Assembly (NCBI GenBank): GCA_964035775.1
Contig: OZ038312.1
Span: forward strand, 5,612,585 to 5,676,584
Source of the DNA: Osedax frankpressi
Lineage: Eukaryota; Annelida; Polychaeta; Sabellida; Siboglinidae
Direction: 5' to 3'
Length of the DNA stretch: 64,000 bases
How positions within the stretch are numbered: the first letter of the stretch is position 1; every line of letters begins with the position of its first letter. Shown here piece by piece: positions 27,601 to 40,900 of the stretch. Under the pieces are notes generated by a model. That model searched no databases. It had not been told where the DNA came from and was given only the letters and a program-made list of their open reading frames with translations. The position numbers and the translations under genes were made by a program.

Positions 27601-27845
27601 GCGGGGTCAAAGGTTTAAAGCACTGCGACTTCTCATCGTGGAATCAGGGTCACACATTAATACGTTCGTTACGCTCGGTCGATCTCTCCGGAACGTTCTC
27701 AAAGCACAACGTACAACCGCAAATCTGCGATGGTCTGAATAGCACAAACCAGGAGGTGCAATGGAACGGATCTAGCCTAAAGTACAGCGGACAACTGAAG
27801 TCGTTGTCGCTATTCAGCCGAGACTACAGCCTAGACGATGCCTAG
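21700..27845 (+). CDS. Vanin/biotinidase-type secreted carbon-nitrogen hydrolase
   Basis: Ten exons: 21700-21903, 22083-22178, 22899-23028, 23711-23811, 23901-24019, 24379-24519, 24972-25084, 26581-26714, 26878-27057 and 27582-27845. They give 493 residues with every phase consistent (human VNN1 is 513). Residues 1-17 are a signal peptide. The nitrilase catalytic triad is visible: Glu77 in VFPEYG, Lys177 at the exon 4/5 junction before VNLF, and Cys211 in FTCFDVLF. These sit at almost the same residue numbers as E79/K178/C211 of human vanin-1. Other matches are LFPTAWTNVYP, SGSGIYEPG, LCQNHLCCNL and FYLGAFDGMHTLEGKYYIQ. Family members hydrolyse pantetheine (vanins) or biocytin/biotin amides (biotinidase); which applies is not decidable. 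The C-terminus ends in SRDYSLDDA without the hydrophobic GPI-signal tail of vanins, so a soluble secreted enzyme is likely. Confidence 0.93.
23029..23710. repeat. Intron 3 of the vanin-like gene: G-rich degenerate repeats
   Basis: Nearly the entire intron is degenerate repeat. About 23035-23370 has ggtagagatagggg-type units. About 23370-23670 has gttagtgtaggg-type units, each containing a donor-like gttagt. The array begins only a few bases after the exon 3 donor. Confidence 0.85.
23864..23887 (+). repeat. Uninterrupted C24 tract next to a splice acceptor
   Basis: Twenty-four consecutive C from 23864 to 23887, 13 bases before the first base of exon 5 (23901) in an intron of only 89 nt. It takes the place of the usual pyrimidine tract. 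Confidence 0.97.
24031..24378 (+). repeat. Tandem copies of the exon 6 acceptor region in the vanin-like intron
   Basis: About 15 copies of a roughly 20-bp unit resembling accacacccctttacagtg fill the intron up to the true acceptor. The true junction (cccctttacag, then TGACCCTGC from 24379) reads as the last unit of the array, so several upstream units carry the same ctttacag acceptor-like core. Confidence 0.85.
25110..26434 (+). repeat. About 19-bp G-rich minisatellite in vanin-like intron 7
   Basis: About 70 copies of gtagttagtagtgggggat with one-base length variants and a longer higher-order block (gtagatggagttggtaatgg) recurring several times. The array fills 1.3 of the 1.5 kb intron and starts about 30 bp after the exon 7 donor. 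Each unit contains a gttagt donor-like hexamer. Confidence 0.95.
27058..27581 (+). repeat. Last vanin-like intron, degenerate 'gaatttcatgtcaatttct' repeat
   Basis: Between about 27180 and 27530 the intron is a diverged repeat of about 20-22 bp around ttgaatttcatgtaaatttc. It is older looking than the other arrays. No gene within it. Confidence 0.7.
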
Positions 27846-28939
27846 CATTCTTACACTTTTTAATACCTTTTCCTACAACTTTCGACATCTTAAGTTCATA
27901 TGCCTTAAATGAATGCCTCAACAATTACTCCTTAGATCTATATCTACATCATATAACATGTCATTGGATGAAAATTTAACGATATTGTGAAAATAACTTT
28001 TTTGTTATTTTTCCGATGATTTATAACTTTATGAACTATTTATTTTGTATCTTTTACAATCTATAGATAGGATATAAATTATAAACCACTTCCATATTGT
28101 TGTTGTTATTATACTATTATATATAATTAATGAATAATTCAATAAATAATTGATAATGGTGAAGTTGCATTATCCAATATCACAGAAATATTGAAATGAA
28201 TTTAACTTTTGTTATTATATGTATAGCTTAAAATGATCATTTGGGATTCTAGAATCTCTGTTATTTATGATATATTATTGTTAATGATATACTCTAATTG
28301 CTTATATTACAAACTAATTCAAAAAAGTATTTAGTACATTCGGTGATAGGTTTATGTTATAAATTGTACTTTAGCATAAAGCTTATAAGGATAATATTAT
28401 TTAAAATATTGTGAATTATTACAATATGTCATATATTTGAATATTACAGACTATAAAATATGAATACAAAAAATATAACAATATTAAATCATGCAATCTA
28501 TATATGTTGGTTTATAGTCGCAGACAAAATGTATTATACTTTTAATTAAAGATGTAATGGTACGATAATACTTTGTGATTATTTACTTTTAATTCATACA
28601 TAACTATTAATTACAGCAGTATTGTATAAGTATTTATTTATTTCTTGTGTATATTAAAAATTGCGATCTACAATTTATGTTCCTTAATACTATTTTTGCG
28701 TTTAAAATCTTTGTATTACCCATAACAACGTTTAAATAATATTTATCAAATTTATAGCTTCCATACTTTTCTTAGATTCTATTTTATTGTATATATATAT
28801 ATCATATATTGCATATAAATATTACATTTTATTACACAATAATCTAAATATGATATTAATAATGATCTCTTTTACGTAATATAGTATCGAACACTGTTTT
28901 TTAAACATATTTTATAATAAACAAAATTGATTTTTAAAA
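27846..28939. other. Intergenic spacer between vanin-like gene and MAPK15
   Basis: 1.1 kb of AT-rich sequence between two genes in the same orientation. AATAAA at 28141-28146 is a possible polyadenylation signal for the vanin-like gene, about 300 nt after its stop. No open frame of interest. Confidence 0.5.
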
Positions 28940-31900
28940 ATGACAAATGAGATTGAAGATCACATCTTACAAAGATACGAAATCAAAAAACGTCTCGGAA
29001 AAGGGGTATGTATATCGTCTTTATACATTATTCCTTAAATAACGATGGCAATTAAATAGGCATATGGAATAGTATGGAAAGCAATCGACAAGAAAACCGG
29101 TGAAGTAATCGCCCTCAAGAAAATTTTTGATGCTTTTAGGAATCAGACAGATGCTCAGGTACTTTACTTTAATAATTAATAAGTATTCATCATATGCTAT
29201 TTATTATTTTTAAATATTCATATATATGTCTCCTTCATTAACCTTCATATACAATGACATTATATATATATAAAATCAGAATATTTGTTTAATAATAAGG
29301 GTATTAAATAATTTAATTCCAGTTTAAACATGTTTTGGGAATTAGCATAACTATAATTGTTATTGCTAATATTAATAAATGATACAGCTATATCCTACTA
29401 TAGAGTTATTTTTGTATACGCTTATCACTAAATGTGCTTTTACATGTTCCATAATGTGTCAAATAATAGTACAAATATATATGTTAACATATTAAATGTT
29501 ACAACAAGGAATATATATCTCAGTTGACCTAAATATTTTAAAATATATTTTAGATATAATATTATTATGTGGTATTGATACCTGTAATATTATTTAACGT
29601 CCCATAGCATTTTTTATAAGCTATACCCTTATTAAAATTAAATATACCCTTATTAAATAATAAAATAAGTTATATTTATCTGTATTCGTGAATTTTTTAT
29701 AATTTAAAGTAACCATATAACGAATATGAATGATCTGATATGGATAATTATAGGTAATATATATTATATATGTATTAGAAGTATTAATTAAATATTGTAA
29801 TTTCTAACATAAATCAAAAGTGAATTGACCAATTGTTTATCTAAATATCGAAATATTTTAGTATTTTAGCAGACATTATTAATAATTATAGACATTGTTT
29901 AATAATTATTATAAACATTGCTTAATAATTATTATAGACATTGCTTAATAATTATTATAGACATTGCTTAATACTTATTATAGACATTGCTTAATAATTA
30001 TTATAGACATTGCTTACAATTATTATAGACATTGCTTAATACTTATTATAGACATTGCTCAATAATTATTATAGACATTGCTTACAATTATTATAGACAT
30101 TGCTTAATAATTATTATAGACATTGTTTAATAATTATTATAGACACTGCTTAATAATTATTATAGACAATGCTTAATAATTATTATAGACACTGCTTAAT
30201 AATTATTATAGACACTGCTTAATAATTATTATAAACATTGCTTAATAATTATTATAGACATTGTTTAATAATTATTATAGACATTGCTTAATTATTATTA
30301 TAGACATTGCTTAATAATTATTATAGACATTGCTTAATAATTATTATAGACATTGCTTAATAATTATTATAGACATTGCTTAATAATTATTATAGACATT
30401 GCTTAATAATTATTATAGACATTGCTTAATACTTATTATAGACACTGCTTAATAATTATTATAGACATTGCTTAATACTTATTATAGACACTGCTTAATA
30501 ATTATTATAAACATTGCTTAATAATTATTATAGACATTGTTTAATAATTATTATAGACATTGCTTAATTATTATTATAAACATTGCTTAATAATTATTAT
30601 AGACATTGTTTAATAATTATTATAGATATTGCTTAATAATTATTATAGACACTGCTTAATAATTATTATAGACACTGCTTAATAATTAATATAGACATTG
30701 TTTAATAATTATTACATTTGTTTATATTTAAGAAGTTATTAACTTATTTAATTGATATTAAGTATCTAAGTATCAATTAATCCTGTACTCTTGAATTGAA
30801 CCTTTCCGGTCATCATATACAATTCAAGTCTACTAATACTTAACGAATTAATTTTAATTATAAATGCTATTCGTACGACGTACGTTGATTACTAACATCA
30901 ATATTTATATACGATATTAAAAATCTAACTTATTTATTATTGATGGAGTGCATTAGATAATATAACAGGAATCGATATTGGATAACTTCACATCTGTACA
31001 GTGTAGAAGGTAGTGGGTAGTGTACACTATAGTGTACACTGTACAGTGTACATTGCGCAGTATACACTACCGACTACCCTATACTTATACAGCTGCTATT
31101 ATAATGCGATAATAGTATTTGCTGAACTACATTGTTTGTCAATGTTTGTTTCTACTTTCAAGATGCGATTTTATTCGTTATTTGCATTCATCAGAATCTC
31201 GTGACTCTGTTTATTTGTTTAACTTTTTCTTTGATCCCGTAGAGAACATTTCGCGAGGTGATGTTCCTTCAGGAGTTTGGAGACCACGCCAACATCATCA
31301 AACTCCACAATGTGATGAAAGCAGATAACGACAAAGACATCTACCTCGTTTTCGAATTCATGGGTTTGATTGCCGTGGTGTTTACATCCAGATTACAACA
31401 ATTGCTAATCGCTCTATTACGATATGACGTAATGCATTATATCTAGACACTCTCTAGGTATCGGTTACATAGATTACATCCAAAATATTTTATTCCGACA
31501 ACATTGATATTTCCGTTTAAATAACGACGTATTATAATTGTGTAGTACTGCATTAATCAATAATCCCCGAGTTAAATATGACTGCGTGACCTTTGACCTT
31601 TTCTCAGATACCGACCTCCATAACGTTATCAAGCGCGGTAATATCCTAAAGGATGTACACAAACGTTACATAATGTATCAGCTGCTCAAGGCCACTAAAT
31701 ACATGCATTCGGGAAATGTGATTCACCGGGACCACAAGGTGTGTCAACCATAAGTACATGCGAGTTATGCAAAACATGGGACTTATGTATAACATGGGAC
31801 TTATGTAGAACATGGGACTTATGTAGAACATGGGACTTATGCATAACATGGGACTTATGTATAACATGGGACTTATGTAGAACATGGGACTTATGCATAA

Positions 31901-34900
31901 CATGGGACTTATGTAGAAAATGGGACTTATGTATAATATGGGACTTATGTAGAACATGGGACTTATGTATAACATGGGACTTATGTAGAACATGGGACTT
32001 ATGCATAACATGGGACTTATGTATAACATGGGACTTATGTAGAACATGGGACTTATGCATAACATGGGACTTATGTAGAATATGGGACTTATGTAGAATA
32101 TGGGACTTATGTATAACATGGGACTTATGTAGAACATGGGACTTATGTATAACATGGGACTTATGTAGAACATGGGACTTATGCATAACATGGGACTTAT
32201 GTATAACATGGGACTTATGTAGAACATGGGACTTATGTAGAACATGGGACTTATGCATAACATGGGACTTATGTATAACATGGGACTTATGTAGAACATG
32301 GGACTTATGCATAACATGGGACTTATGTAGAATATGGGACTTATGTATAATATGGGACTTATGTATAACATGGGACTTATGTATAACATGGGACTTATGT
32401 AGAACATGGGACTTATGCATAACATGGGACTTATGTATAACATGGGACTTATGTAGAACATGGGACTTATGCATAACATGGGACTTATGTAGAATATGGG
32501 ACTTATGTAGAATATGGGACTTATGTATAACATGGGACTTATGTAGAACATGGGACTTATGTATAACATGGGACTTATGTAGAACATGGGACTTATGCAT
32601 AACATAGGACTTATGTATAACATGGGACTTATGTAGAACATGGGACTTATGCATAACATGGGACTTATGTAGAATATGGGACTTATGTATAACATGGGAC
32701 TTATGTATAACATGGGACTTATGTAGAACATGGGACTTATGTAGAACATGGGACTTATGTATAACATGGGACTTATGTAGAACATGGGACTTATGCATAA
32801 CATGGGACTTATGTATAACATGGGACTTATGTATAACATGGGACTTATGTAGAACATGGGACTTATGTAGAATATGGGACTTATATATAACATGGGACTT
32901 ATGTAGAACATGGGACTTATGTAGAACATGGGACTTATGTAGAATATGGGACTTATGTAGAACATGGGACTTATGTATAACATGGGACTTATGTATAATA
33001 TGGGACTTATGTATAACATGGGACTTATGCATAACATGGGACTTATGTATAATATGGGACTTATGTATAACATGGTACTTATGTAGAACATGGGACTTAT
33101 GTAGAACATGGGACTTATGTAGAATATGGGACTTATGTAGAATATGGGACTTATGTATAACATGGGACTTATGTATAATATGGGACTTATGTAGAATATG
33201 GGACTTATGTAGAACATGGGACTTATGTATAATATGGGACTTATGTAGAATATGGGACTTATGTATAACATGGGACTTATGTAGAACATGGGACTTATGT
33301 AGAATATGGGACTTATGTATAACATGGGACTTATGTATAATATGGGACTTATATATAATATGGGACTTATGTAGAATATGGTAGTATATAGAACATGGTG
33401 TTTATTTAGAACACGGTAATTATGTAAAATAATGGAGTTATTTATAACGTGGGAGTTAAATAGAATCTGGCAGAAGATTTGATAATAACTAGGAGTACTA
33501 TTTGGATAGGTGAAGAAGGAAAGTTTGCAAACGGAATGTTAATTATCATAAAAATAAGAGTGTTGTTTGAAAGAAGCTATTATTTTAAATTTTAATTGAC
33601 CCATTTTAAAATCTAATTTTCACCTTAATTATCAACCTTTGACCTATATTAAATCCGTTCTTCGATTATACACGCACTTATTATTTCTACGCACTATTTA
33701 ACAAGACATTTAACTACCTCTTAACAAACAACCCACCCGATCTATCGTTTCACGGAACTAGATGTACCATCGAGCGATACAGTACTTTACATAAGCTCTA
33801 ACACTACCCTCTAATACAAACCTCTAACACTACCACCTAACGCTACCCACTAGTACTACTATCTAACACTACCCCCTAATACTACAGCCCTCGAACATCT
33901 TGCTGGACGGTGAGTGTTTCGTGAAGGTTTGCGATTTTGGTTTGGCGAGATCTTTGGCCCAGATCTCTTGTGACGCGGAGACTGGCGATCCCAACCTTAC
34001 GGAGTATGTGGCGACAAGATGGTACAGAGCTCCTGAGATCCTTCTAGCATCTCACCGGTTAGGAGGAGGTAGGTGAGGGGGTAGTTGATGGGGTAGTTAA
34101 GGGGGTAGTTGATGGGGTAGTTAAGGGGATAGTTGATGGGGTAGTTAAGGGGATAGGTAAGGGGTAGTTAAGGGGATAGGTAAGGGGTAGTTAAGGGGAT
34201 AGGTAAGGAGCAGGTAAGGGAGTAAGTGAGGGGGTAGTTGATGAGTAGGTGATGGGGGTAGTTAAGGGGTAGTTAAGGGGATAGGTAAGGAGCAGGTAAG
34301 GGAGTAGGTGAGGGGTAGGTAAGAGGGTAGGCGAGAGGGTAGGTGAGGGGGTAGGTGAGGGGTTAGTAGGCGAGGAGGTAGGTAAGAGGATATGTGAGGG
34401 GTGTAGATAAAGGGGTAGGTGATGGGGTAGGCGAGGGGTAGGTGGATGGTAGGTGAGGGAAGGTGAGGGGTAGGTGATGGGGTATTTAAGGGGATAAGTA
34501 AGGAGCAGGTGAGGGGGTAGGTGAGGGGTTAGTAGGCTAGGAGGTAGGTAAGAGGATATGTGAGGGGGGTAGGTAAAGGGGTAGGGGATGGGGTAGGCGA
34601 GGGGTAGGTGGATGGTAGGTGAGGGAAGGTGAGGGGTAGGTGAGGGGGTAGGTGAGGGGTAAGTAAGAGGATAGGTAAGGGGGTGGGTGAGGGTTAGGTA
34701 ATGGGGTAGGTGAGGGGGTAGGTGAGGGGTAGGTGGATGGTAGGTGAGGGAAGGTGAGGGGTAGGTGAGGGGGTAGGTGAGGGGTAAGTAAGATGATAGG
34801 TAAGGGGGTGGGTGAGGGGTAGGTAATGGGGTATATGAGGAGGTATATGAGGGGATATATGAAGGGATATATGAAGGGGTAGGTGAGCGGGCACTACATA

Positions 34901-37900
34901 GCTCCTGAGATATTTCTGCCATCTCACCGGTTAAGATTAGAGATAAAGTAAGAGTTGTAGTTATGTTGCTGAGTTTTTATCAATTAGTTTCTTATTCCTT
35001 TATTTCCGTTATTTTCTTATTTCTTTGATTATTTTGTTTTCTTTACTAGCGTCTGCTAATTTAGTAGTTGCCTACGTCATAATTTCTTCATACCTCCAGA
35101 TAATAATTATTCACGCGCATTCTTCGAGTTGTACGCCGTACGACGTACGCATCGTCCACTATTTGTCTAGTTGGACCGCGGCGAGTTTAATCGAAGCTGG
35201 CTACCCTAGATATCCAGGCAGGTGCAGTTGCATAACCGCGCCTTTGTTTACGTAAAGGATTACCCGTGCGCGTGCGCATTGTCTATTTGAAACTGGGCCT
35301 CGGTGCGTTATTGTATGAATCATCGCCCGACCCTAGCAGACGAGTCACGTCGCCCCTTAATCGTTATTGTACGTCATGCGCAGTACGGGGTTTTAATTGA
35401 ATACGCTGCGAATTCGAAATTCTTGATTGTACGAAGATTTATAAATACGACCCATCGATGCTACGATATAATATATATTTACCTACGTCTAGTGGGTTTT
35501 ATATATCTTATTAATTAGTTGTAATTACAGTAGCGCCTACTATTGTTACCCATTGTTACCTATAACTACCGTCTAATCGCATACTGACGTCTAATAGCAC
35601 CATTATCAACGTTAATTATAATATCTATAGCAACATTAATTCCGGTAATGATTGTAATGCTGATAACGGCAATAGATGTTAAAACAATTACTAATACGTG
35701 GTCAATTACAATTCCATCAGCTACACAAAAGGAGTTGATATGTGGTCTTTGGGTTGCATTCTGGGAGAAATGCTGTTGGGAAAACCCTTATTTCCTGGAT
35801 CTTCTACTCTAAATCAAATCGAACGTATCATGACGACTATCGACACCCCAACTACTGAAGGTTTGTATTCTTTGTAATTAGTTGATTATCCTTATTATTA
35901 TCCGAATATTCTATTGTCATTTTCACCGTCGTTGTTTTCGACCTATTTACGTGCTTCACACCTTTCACGACCTTTACAATTTCCCAATCAGGAAAGTTAC
36001 CACCATTCCCTTCACAACACTCAAATTCTTCCCTTCAGAATTGGTGGCTTATTTCACTTGACAATGTTTGACATATTTTCCTTTTACAATATTTACTTTT
36101 CATTTTCTCTGCAGACGTAATGAGCATACAATCGGCATATGGAGATTCTGTTCTTGATAAAGCCTGCAGGAAGTTTGTATAAGATAACTATTCTTAATAT
36201 ATAGATAATAAGATATATAGATTATAAGATAAATAGATAATAAGATAAATCGATAAAAAGATAATGATATAGATAGATAATAATATAGATAGATAAATAG
36301 ACAATAAGATAAACAAATAATAAGATAAATAAATAATAAGATAAATAGATAACAAAATAGATAAATAATAATATCGTTAAAGTTAAAGTAATACGATAGA
36401 TATATATTAACATAGGTAAATGATATACAAACCTCAGCAGATAATAAGACACATAGATAATAAGATATGTATACAATAAAATGAATAGGTAATAAGGTAA
36501 TTAGATATTAATATAGATAGATAGGTAATAATATAGATATTTAATAATTATTATCTTAAGATAGATAGATAATAATATAGATAGATATTAAGATAGATAG
36601 CTCATATACAAACCTCAGCAGACTATCCAGGTCATTTCATTATTTGAGTTGCGAAATTTCTTTAATATTATTTATGCTTTCGTTAGTACATCAAATGATC
36701 TAAAGACTAAATAGTATTTTATAATATTACATAACTGTGTTTAGGGCATTCCCTGCACACAGAGTGATGTAATAACCTACGCAATCATTGTACCTGGATT
36801 GTTTGCTAGTTTGTTGGTATGCTGATCCCAGAAAACAAAGTAATATAATTATTTATATAAAATAAATTCTACCCTTTTCTATAACAAATTATATTGGTAA
36901 TATAATTTCATAAAATAAAAATAAAATCATCTGGTTTATCAGCAGTGTTACTAGGCTTGTAACCTGTTGCCTAATACCTATATATCTATATGTAACATTG
37001 TATAATCTCTCATCTCATCATAGGCCCAAAATTCCTCTTGAAGAGATGATCCCGAATGCTCCACAAGATGCCATTGATTTGCTAAAGAAACTGCTGAACT
37101 TTAACCCCGATAAACGACTCACCACGGTGCAGGCCTTGAAGCACCCCTACGTGAAGAGGTTTGAGGAGTTTAGAGGTTATATTACGTTGGGTCTTCTGTG
37201 AGTTAAGGAGGTTATTGAATTCTTACTATTCTTATTCGTCTTAAACTTTAAATTAGAAGGGCATTTTGAAGGTCAAAACATTATGCAACGCCTCGGTTGC
37301 GAGGAATCTTAACGTCCACGTAAAAAAATGCAGATTTCACAACCCCAGCGAGGAGATTCAGATTGGTCACGACGTAGTTCCACCTCTTGACGATGACGTG
37401 CAATTGACGGTAGAAGCCTACCGTAAGAAACTCTACGAGGTATCTCTAAGTGGTCATGTCTGCCCTATCTATCTTATCTATAACCATATGTTAAAACTAT
37501 GTATATTCTTCTCTTTTTGGTCTACCATCTTTGATTTACGATATATTTGATCTAACATCTTTGATCACCATCTACTTTATCTACATTCTACTATCTTTGA
37601 TATACCTTTGTCTCTCAAATGTCATTTTTGATCTTTAATATTTAATTCATTACCTGTAATATATTCAGTTTGCTGTATTATTATTAATATCTCAATTTTA
37701 TACAAAGCATTATTATAATTGATAATATTAAATTAATTAATTAATAATCCAAAACTAATTACAGATGATTATGATGAAAAAATTACATCGTAGGCAAAAA
37801 CGAAAAGATTCAATCTCATCTCAGCAGAATAGCCAACAACAAGCTCCGCCTCCCCAACAGCAAGCCCACCCCCCTCAACAACACGCCCCGCCTCCTCAAC

Positions 37901-40900
37901 AACAAGTCCCGCCTCCTCAACAACAAGCACCGCCCGCTCAACAGCAAGTCCCGCCCCCTCAACAGCAAGCACCACCGCCCCAACAGCACACGCCACACTC
38001 CCAGCAACAATACGCTCCAGTCCCACAAGACACCCAACAGCCAAACCAACCGGCGAATGGGCAAACGCAACACTGCCACGCCCCTTCGCAGCCTAGCCAC
38101 GCCCATCCTAGCTATCCAAACGGCAATGTTTCCAATGTAATCGGCGGCACAGAGAAATCGAATTACCATAACCCTATAACACAAGATAATGTTCAGAAAG
38201 AAAACCGCCATTACAGAGACCTGACAAGAGGAGCTTTCAACCAAAAAGAGAATGTTCGTTGATTTAGCAAAACTTGATTACTTTCAAATTAGAGAATTTC
38301 CACATTTCAATGGAACTGTTATGTTTTTCATAGAATTGAATAATATTTGACGAGAGTTTTATAAATATTCTAAATACCATACAAGTGTGGGGTCAATAGA
38401 ATCACTCCTGCTAAAATGACAGAGAATTTGAATTATTGTATTACTTTGATTTTTAAAGAATTTACAAATCTATATAATCATTTTTTTGTTAGTTTGGAGT
38501 TAAAGTAAATTAGAATTGTTTCAAATACTAAAGTAAGCTATTATTCATTATCCAAGAAACTATCCAGGTCATTTTAGTTTGTTTTATATAATAAAAAGGA
38601 AAATATATTTAATTTGCATTAAAAATGTATTATGTTTATTTTTTATTTAAAATAATTGTATAATAGTTACATCATATGGTTTCTTGCGACATCTATCTAT
38701 TTATTATTAAAATAAAAATACGTGTGCTATTAAACCACTAAATCACATCCAGGGTGTGGCAGGCAAATATTCGCCGACATCCCCAGCTTCTTCTGGAGGT
38801 CGCAATGTGACTTCACCAAAGATAGTATCACCTGTTGTTCAGAGAGCTGACTCTAGGATCTCTCAGAGAGGTTATAATAATATCATTTAATAGACAATTA
38901 CCCATGCATCCACTCACTAATCCACTCACTCAGGAGTGGCATTTGGACGTACCACCCATGAGACCAACACTCCCCCTCAACTCCAGGGCAGACCTAAGAC
39001 ACATATGATTGTCAGGCAAAAGAATAAAACGGAAGTTAGTTATCTATTTGCTTGTTTACTGTTGCCCGGTTGTTATGTAATTTCTTTAGTTAAACTTTCG
39101 TTTAATTAATTTATTAATCAATTGGTAATAATGCAAGTGTGCATTCTATGCGGTGGCGTATAATGCCATTAAAATAGATTTATCGAATGAAAATAGAATA
39201 ATAATTAATAAATACTTATTGAAAGTAAATCAATGTAATAAAATCCTATATCTCCCTAGAATGGTTCGCGAGGCGGTTTCTGGCGCCAGGCTTCTGCGCC
39301 TCCTACGCGACAACCCGGACAGTTCTCGCGACAACTTGCTAACCCCGTGGTGACCCGTACCGATTCCGATATCATTTCCAAGGTTACCGCCCACCACGCC
39401 TGTCAATCAAACGTCAGCACACACGCAAACGCTAACGACCGCCGCCCGCCAGCATGCCTAGCCATCGTTGTAGTTTGTTCTAATCGTCTATCTCTCCCTA
39501 TCTTCGTGTTGGTGCAAGGCTTGCAAGAGTTCTGTAGCTCCGGATATTCATTCTTTGGTTTGACTGCGAAATCATTATATTTCCCAGAATTCCCTATTTA
39601 TTGTTACGCGTCTTTTTCACCACCTTCTGATTATTATGATTTCTCGCTTCCCATTGAATTTGCATCCGGTGTAGAGTTTTCGTAGAGTTCATAGCGTAGC
39701 GATAGTCGTTTTCACCACGCCACGACCCCTTCCCGTACACGCCCCTACCTCGCAGCCACGCCCCCCCCGCCACGCCACGCCCTCATTTCTCTCATACCGC
39801 ATCTCGACGTTGTGTAGGGCTCTCCGTTCGTCTACCCGAAGAGGTGGCTACCCATGGTAAGTGTTCAGAGGTGGTTTGCTTGTCATCGTGTCTCTCTCTC
39901 TCTCTAACGTTACCTCCCCACTCCCCTCTCTCATCCCTTTCCCATTTCTCTGTGTGCTTTGTTTGCATTGCGATTCTTTTTGCCGTTTTCTTGCTATTTC
40001 GTGATTTCTCACTAGCGTCGCCACTAAACACCATTTTCTGTTTGGTCTGCTTTACATTATTTTTCCTGCCCTCCCCCTCTAACTACTTCTTATTATCTCT
40101 CTCATTCTCCTTCTCCTCCTCCTCTTCCTCACCTCCTTCTTCTTCTCCTCCTCGTGCTTCTCCTTCTCCCTTCTTCTCCTTATCTATCCCTCTCATTCTC
40201 CCCCTTCATCATCCCCTCCTTCTCCTCCTACTGCTCTTTCCTTCAACCTTCCCCCCTCCTAATTTTCATCTTCTTACCCCTCTCCTTCCCATTCCCCCTC
40301 TTCTATTCTCTTCCCTCCTCATTATCTCTTCTTCCCCTCCCCTCTCATTCTTTACTCTCCCATCCTCCTCCTTATCTCCTCTCCCCCTCCAACTCTTTAT
40401 ATCCCCTCCTGTCTTAACCCTCCCCCCCTTCGTTCTCTATCTCCTCCTCACCTTCTCACTCTCGCCACTTACCTTCCGCTTCTCCCTCCACCTCCTTATC
40501 ACCTCTTCCCTCCTCCTCATTCTTTTCCCCTTCCTCTCCCCTTGTCCTTATCTTCCTCATCTCCCTCTACATCTTCTCCTATCATCTCTCTCCCCTCCCT
40601 CTTCATCTCCTTATCTCCCCCTCTTACTTCCTCCAATTATCATTCTCCCCCTTCCTCTCCTCCTCCTCCTTCTCCTCTCTACTCTCCCCCTCATTATCCT
40701 TCTCTCCCCTTCCTCACACCTCCTTTCCTCCTCTTCCATAAAACGGCTACAATTGTTTTCATATATTTTTTCAAACTAATTTAATTATGAATTTTGAATG
40801 TATCTTACCTCAGTTAGAAATAGAGCATGTCTGAATAGAACATGAGGTTACATTGATTTGTTATCCAAGTAGGTGAAACTTCTGTGACTGCGCAAATCAG

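Noticed and set aside
29880-30717. Regularly spaced repeat that could be taken for a CRISPR-like array
   Set aside because: Units are contiguous with no unique spacers, and the context is a eukaryotic intron.
31646-33325. 559-codon minus-strand frame of six-residue repeats, with a second minus-strand frame and a plus-strand one
   Set aside because: An artefact of the 18-bp intronic array within MAPK15, which is strongly supported on the plus strand.
34191-34922. Pro/Tyr/Ser/Thr-rich minus-strand frame resembling a mucin or RNA polymerase tail
   Set aside because: Complement of the G-rich minisatellite of MAPK15 intron 5. No supporting splice or start context.
39844-40779. Ser/Leu/Pro open frame of 311 codons
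   Set aside because: Pyrimidine tract of MAPK15 intron 14. Composition alone keeps it open.
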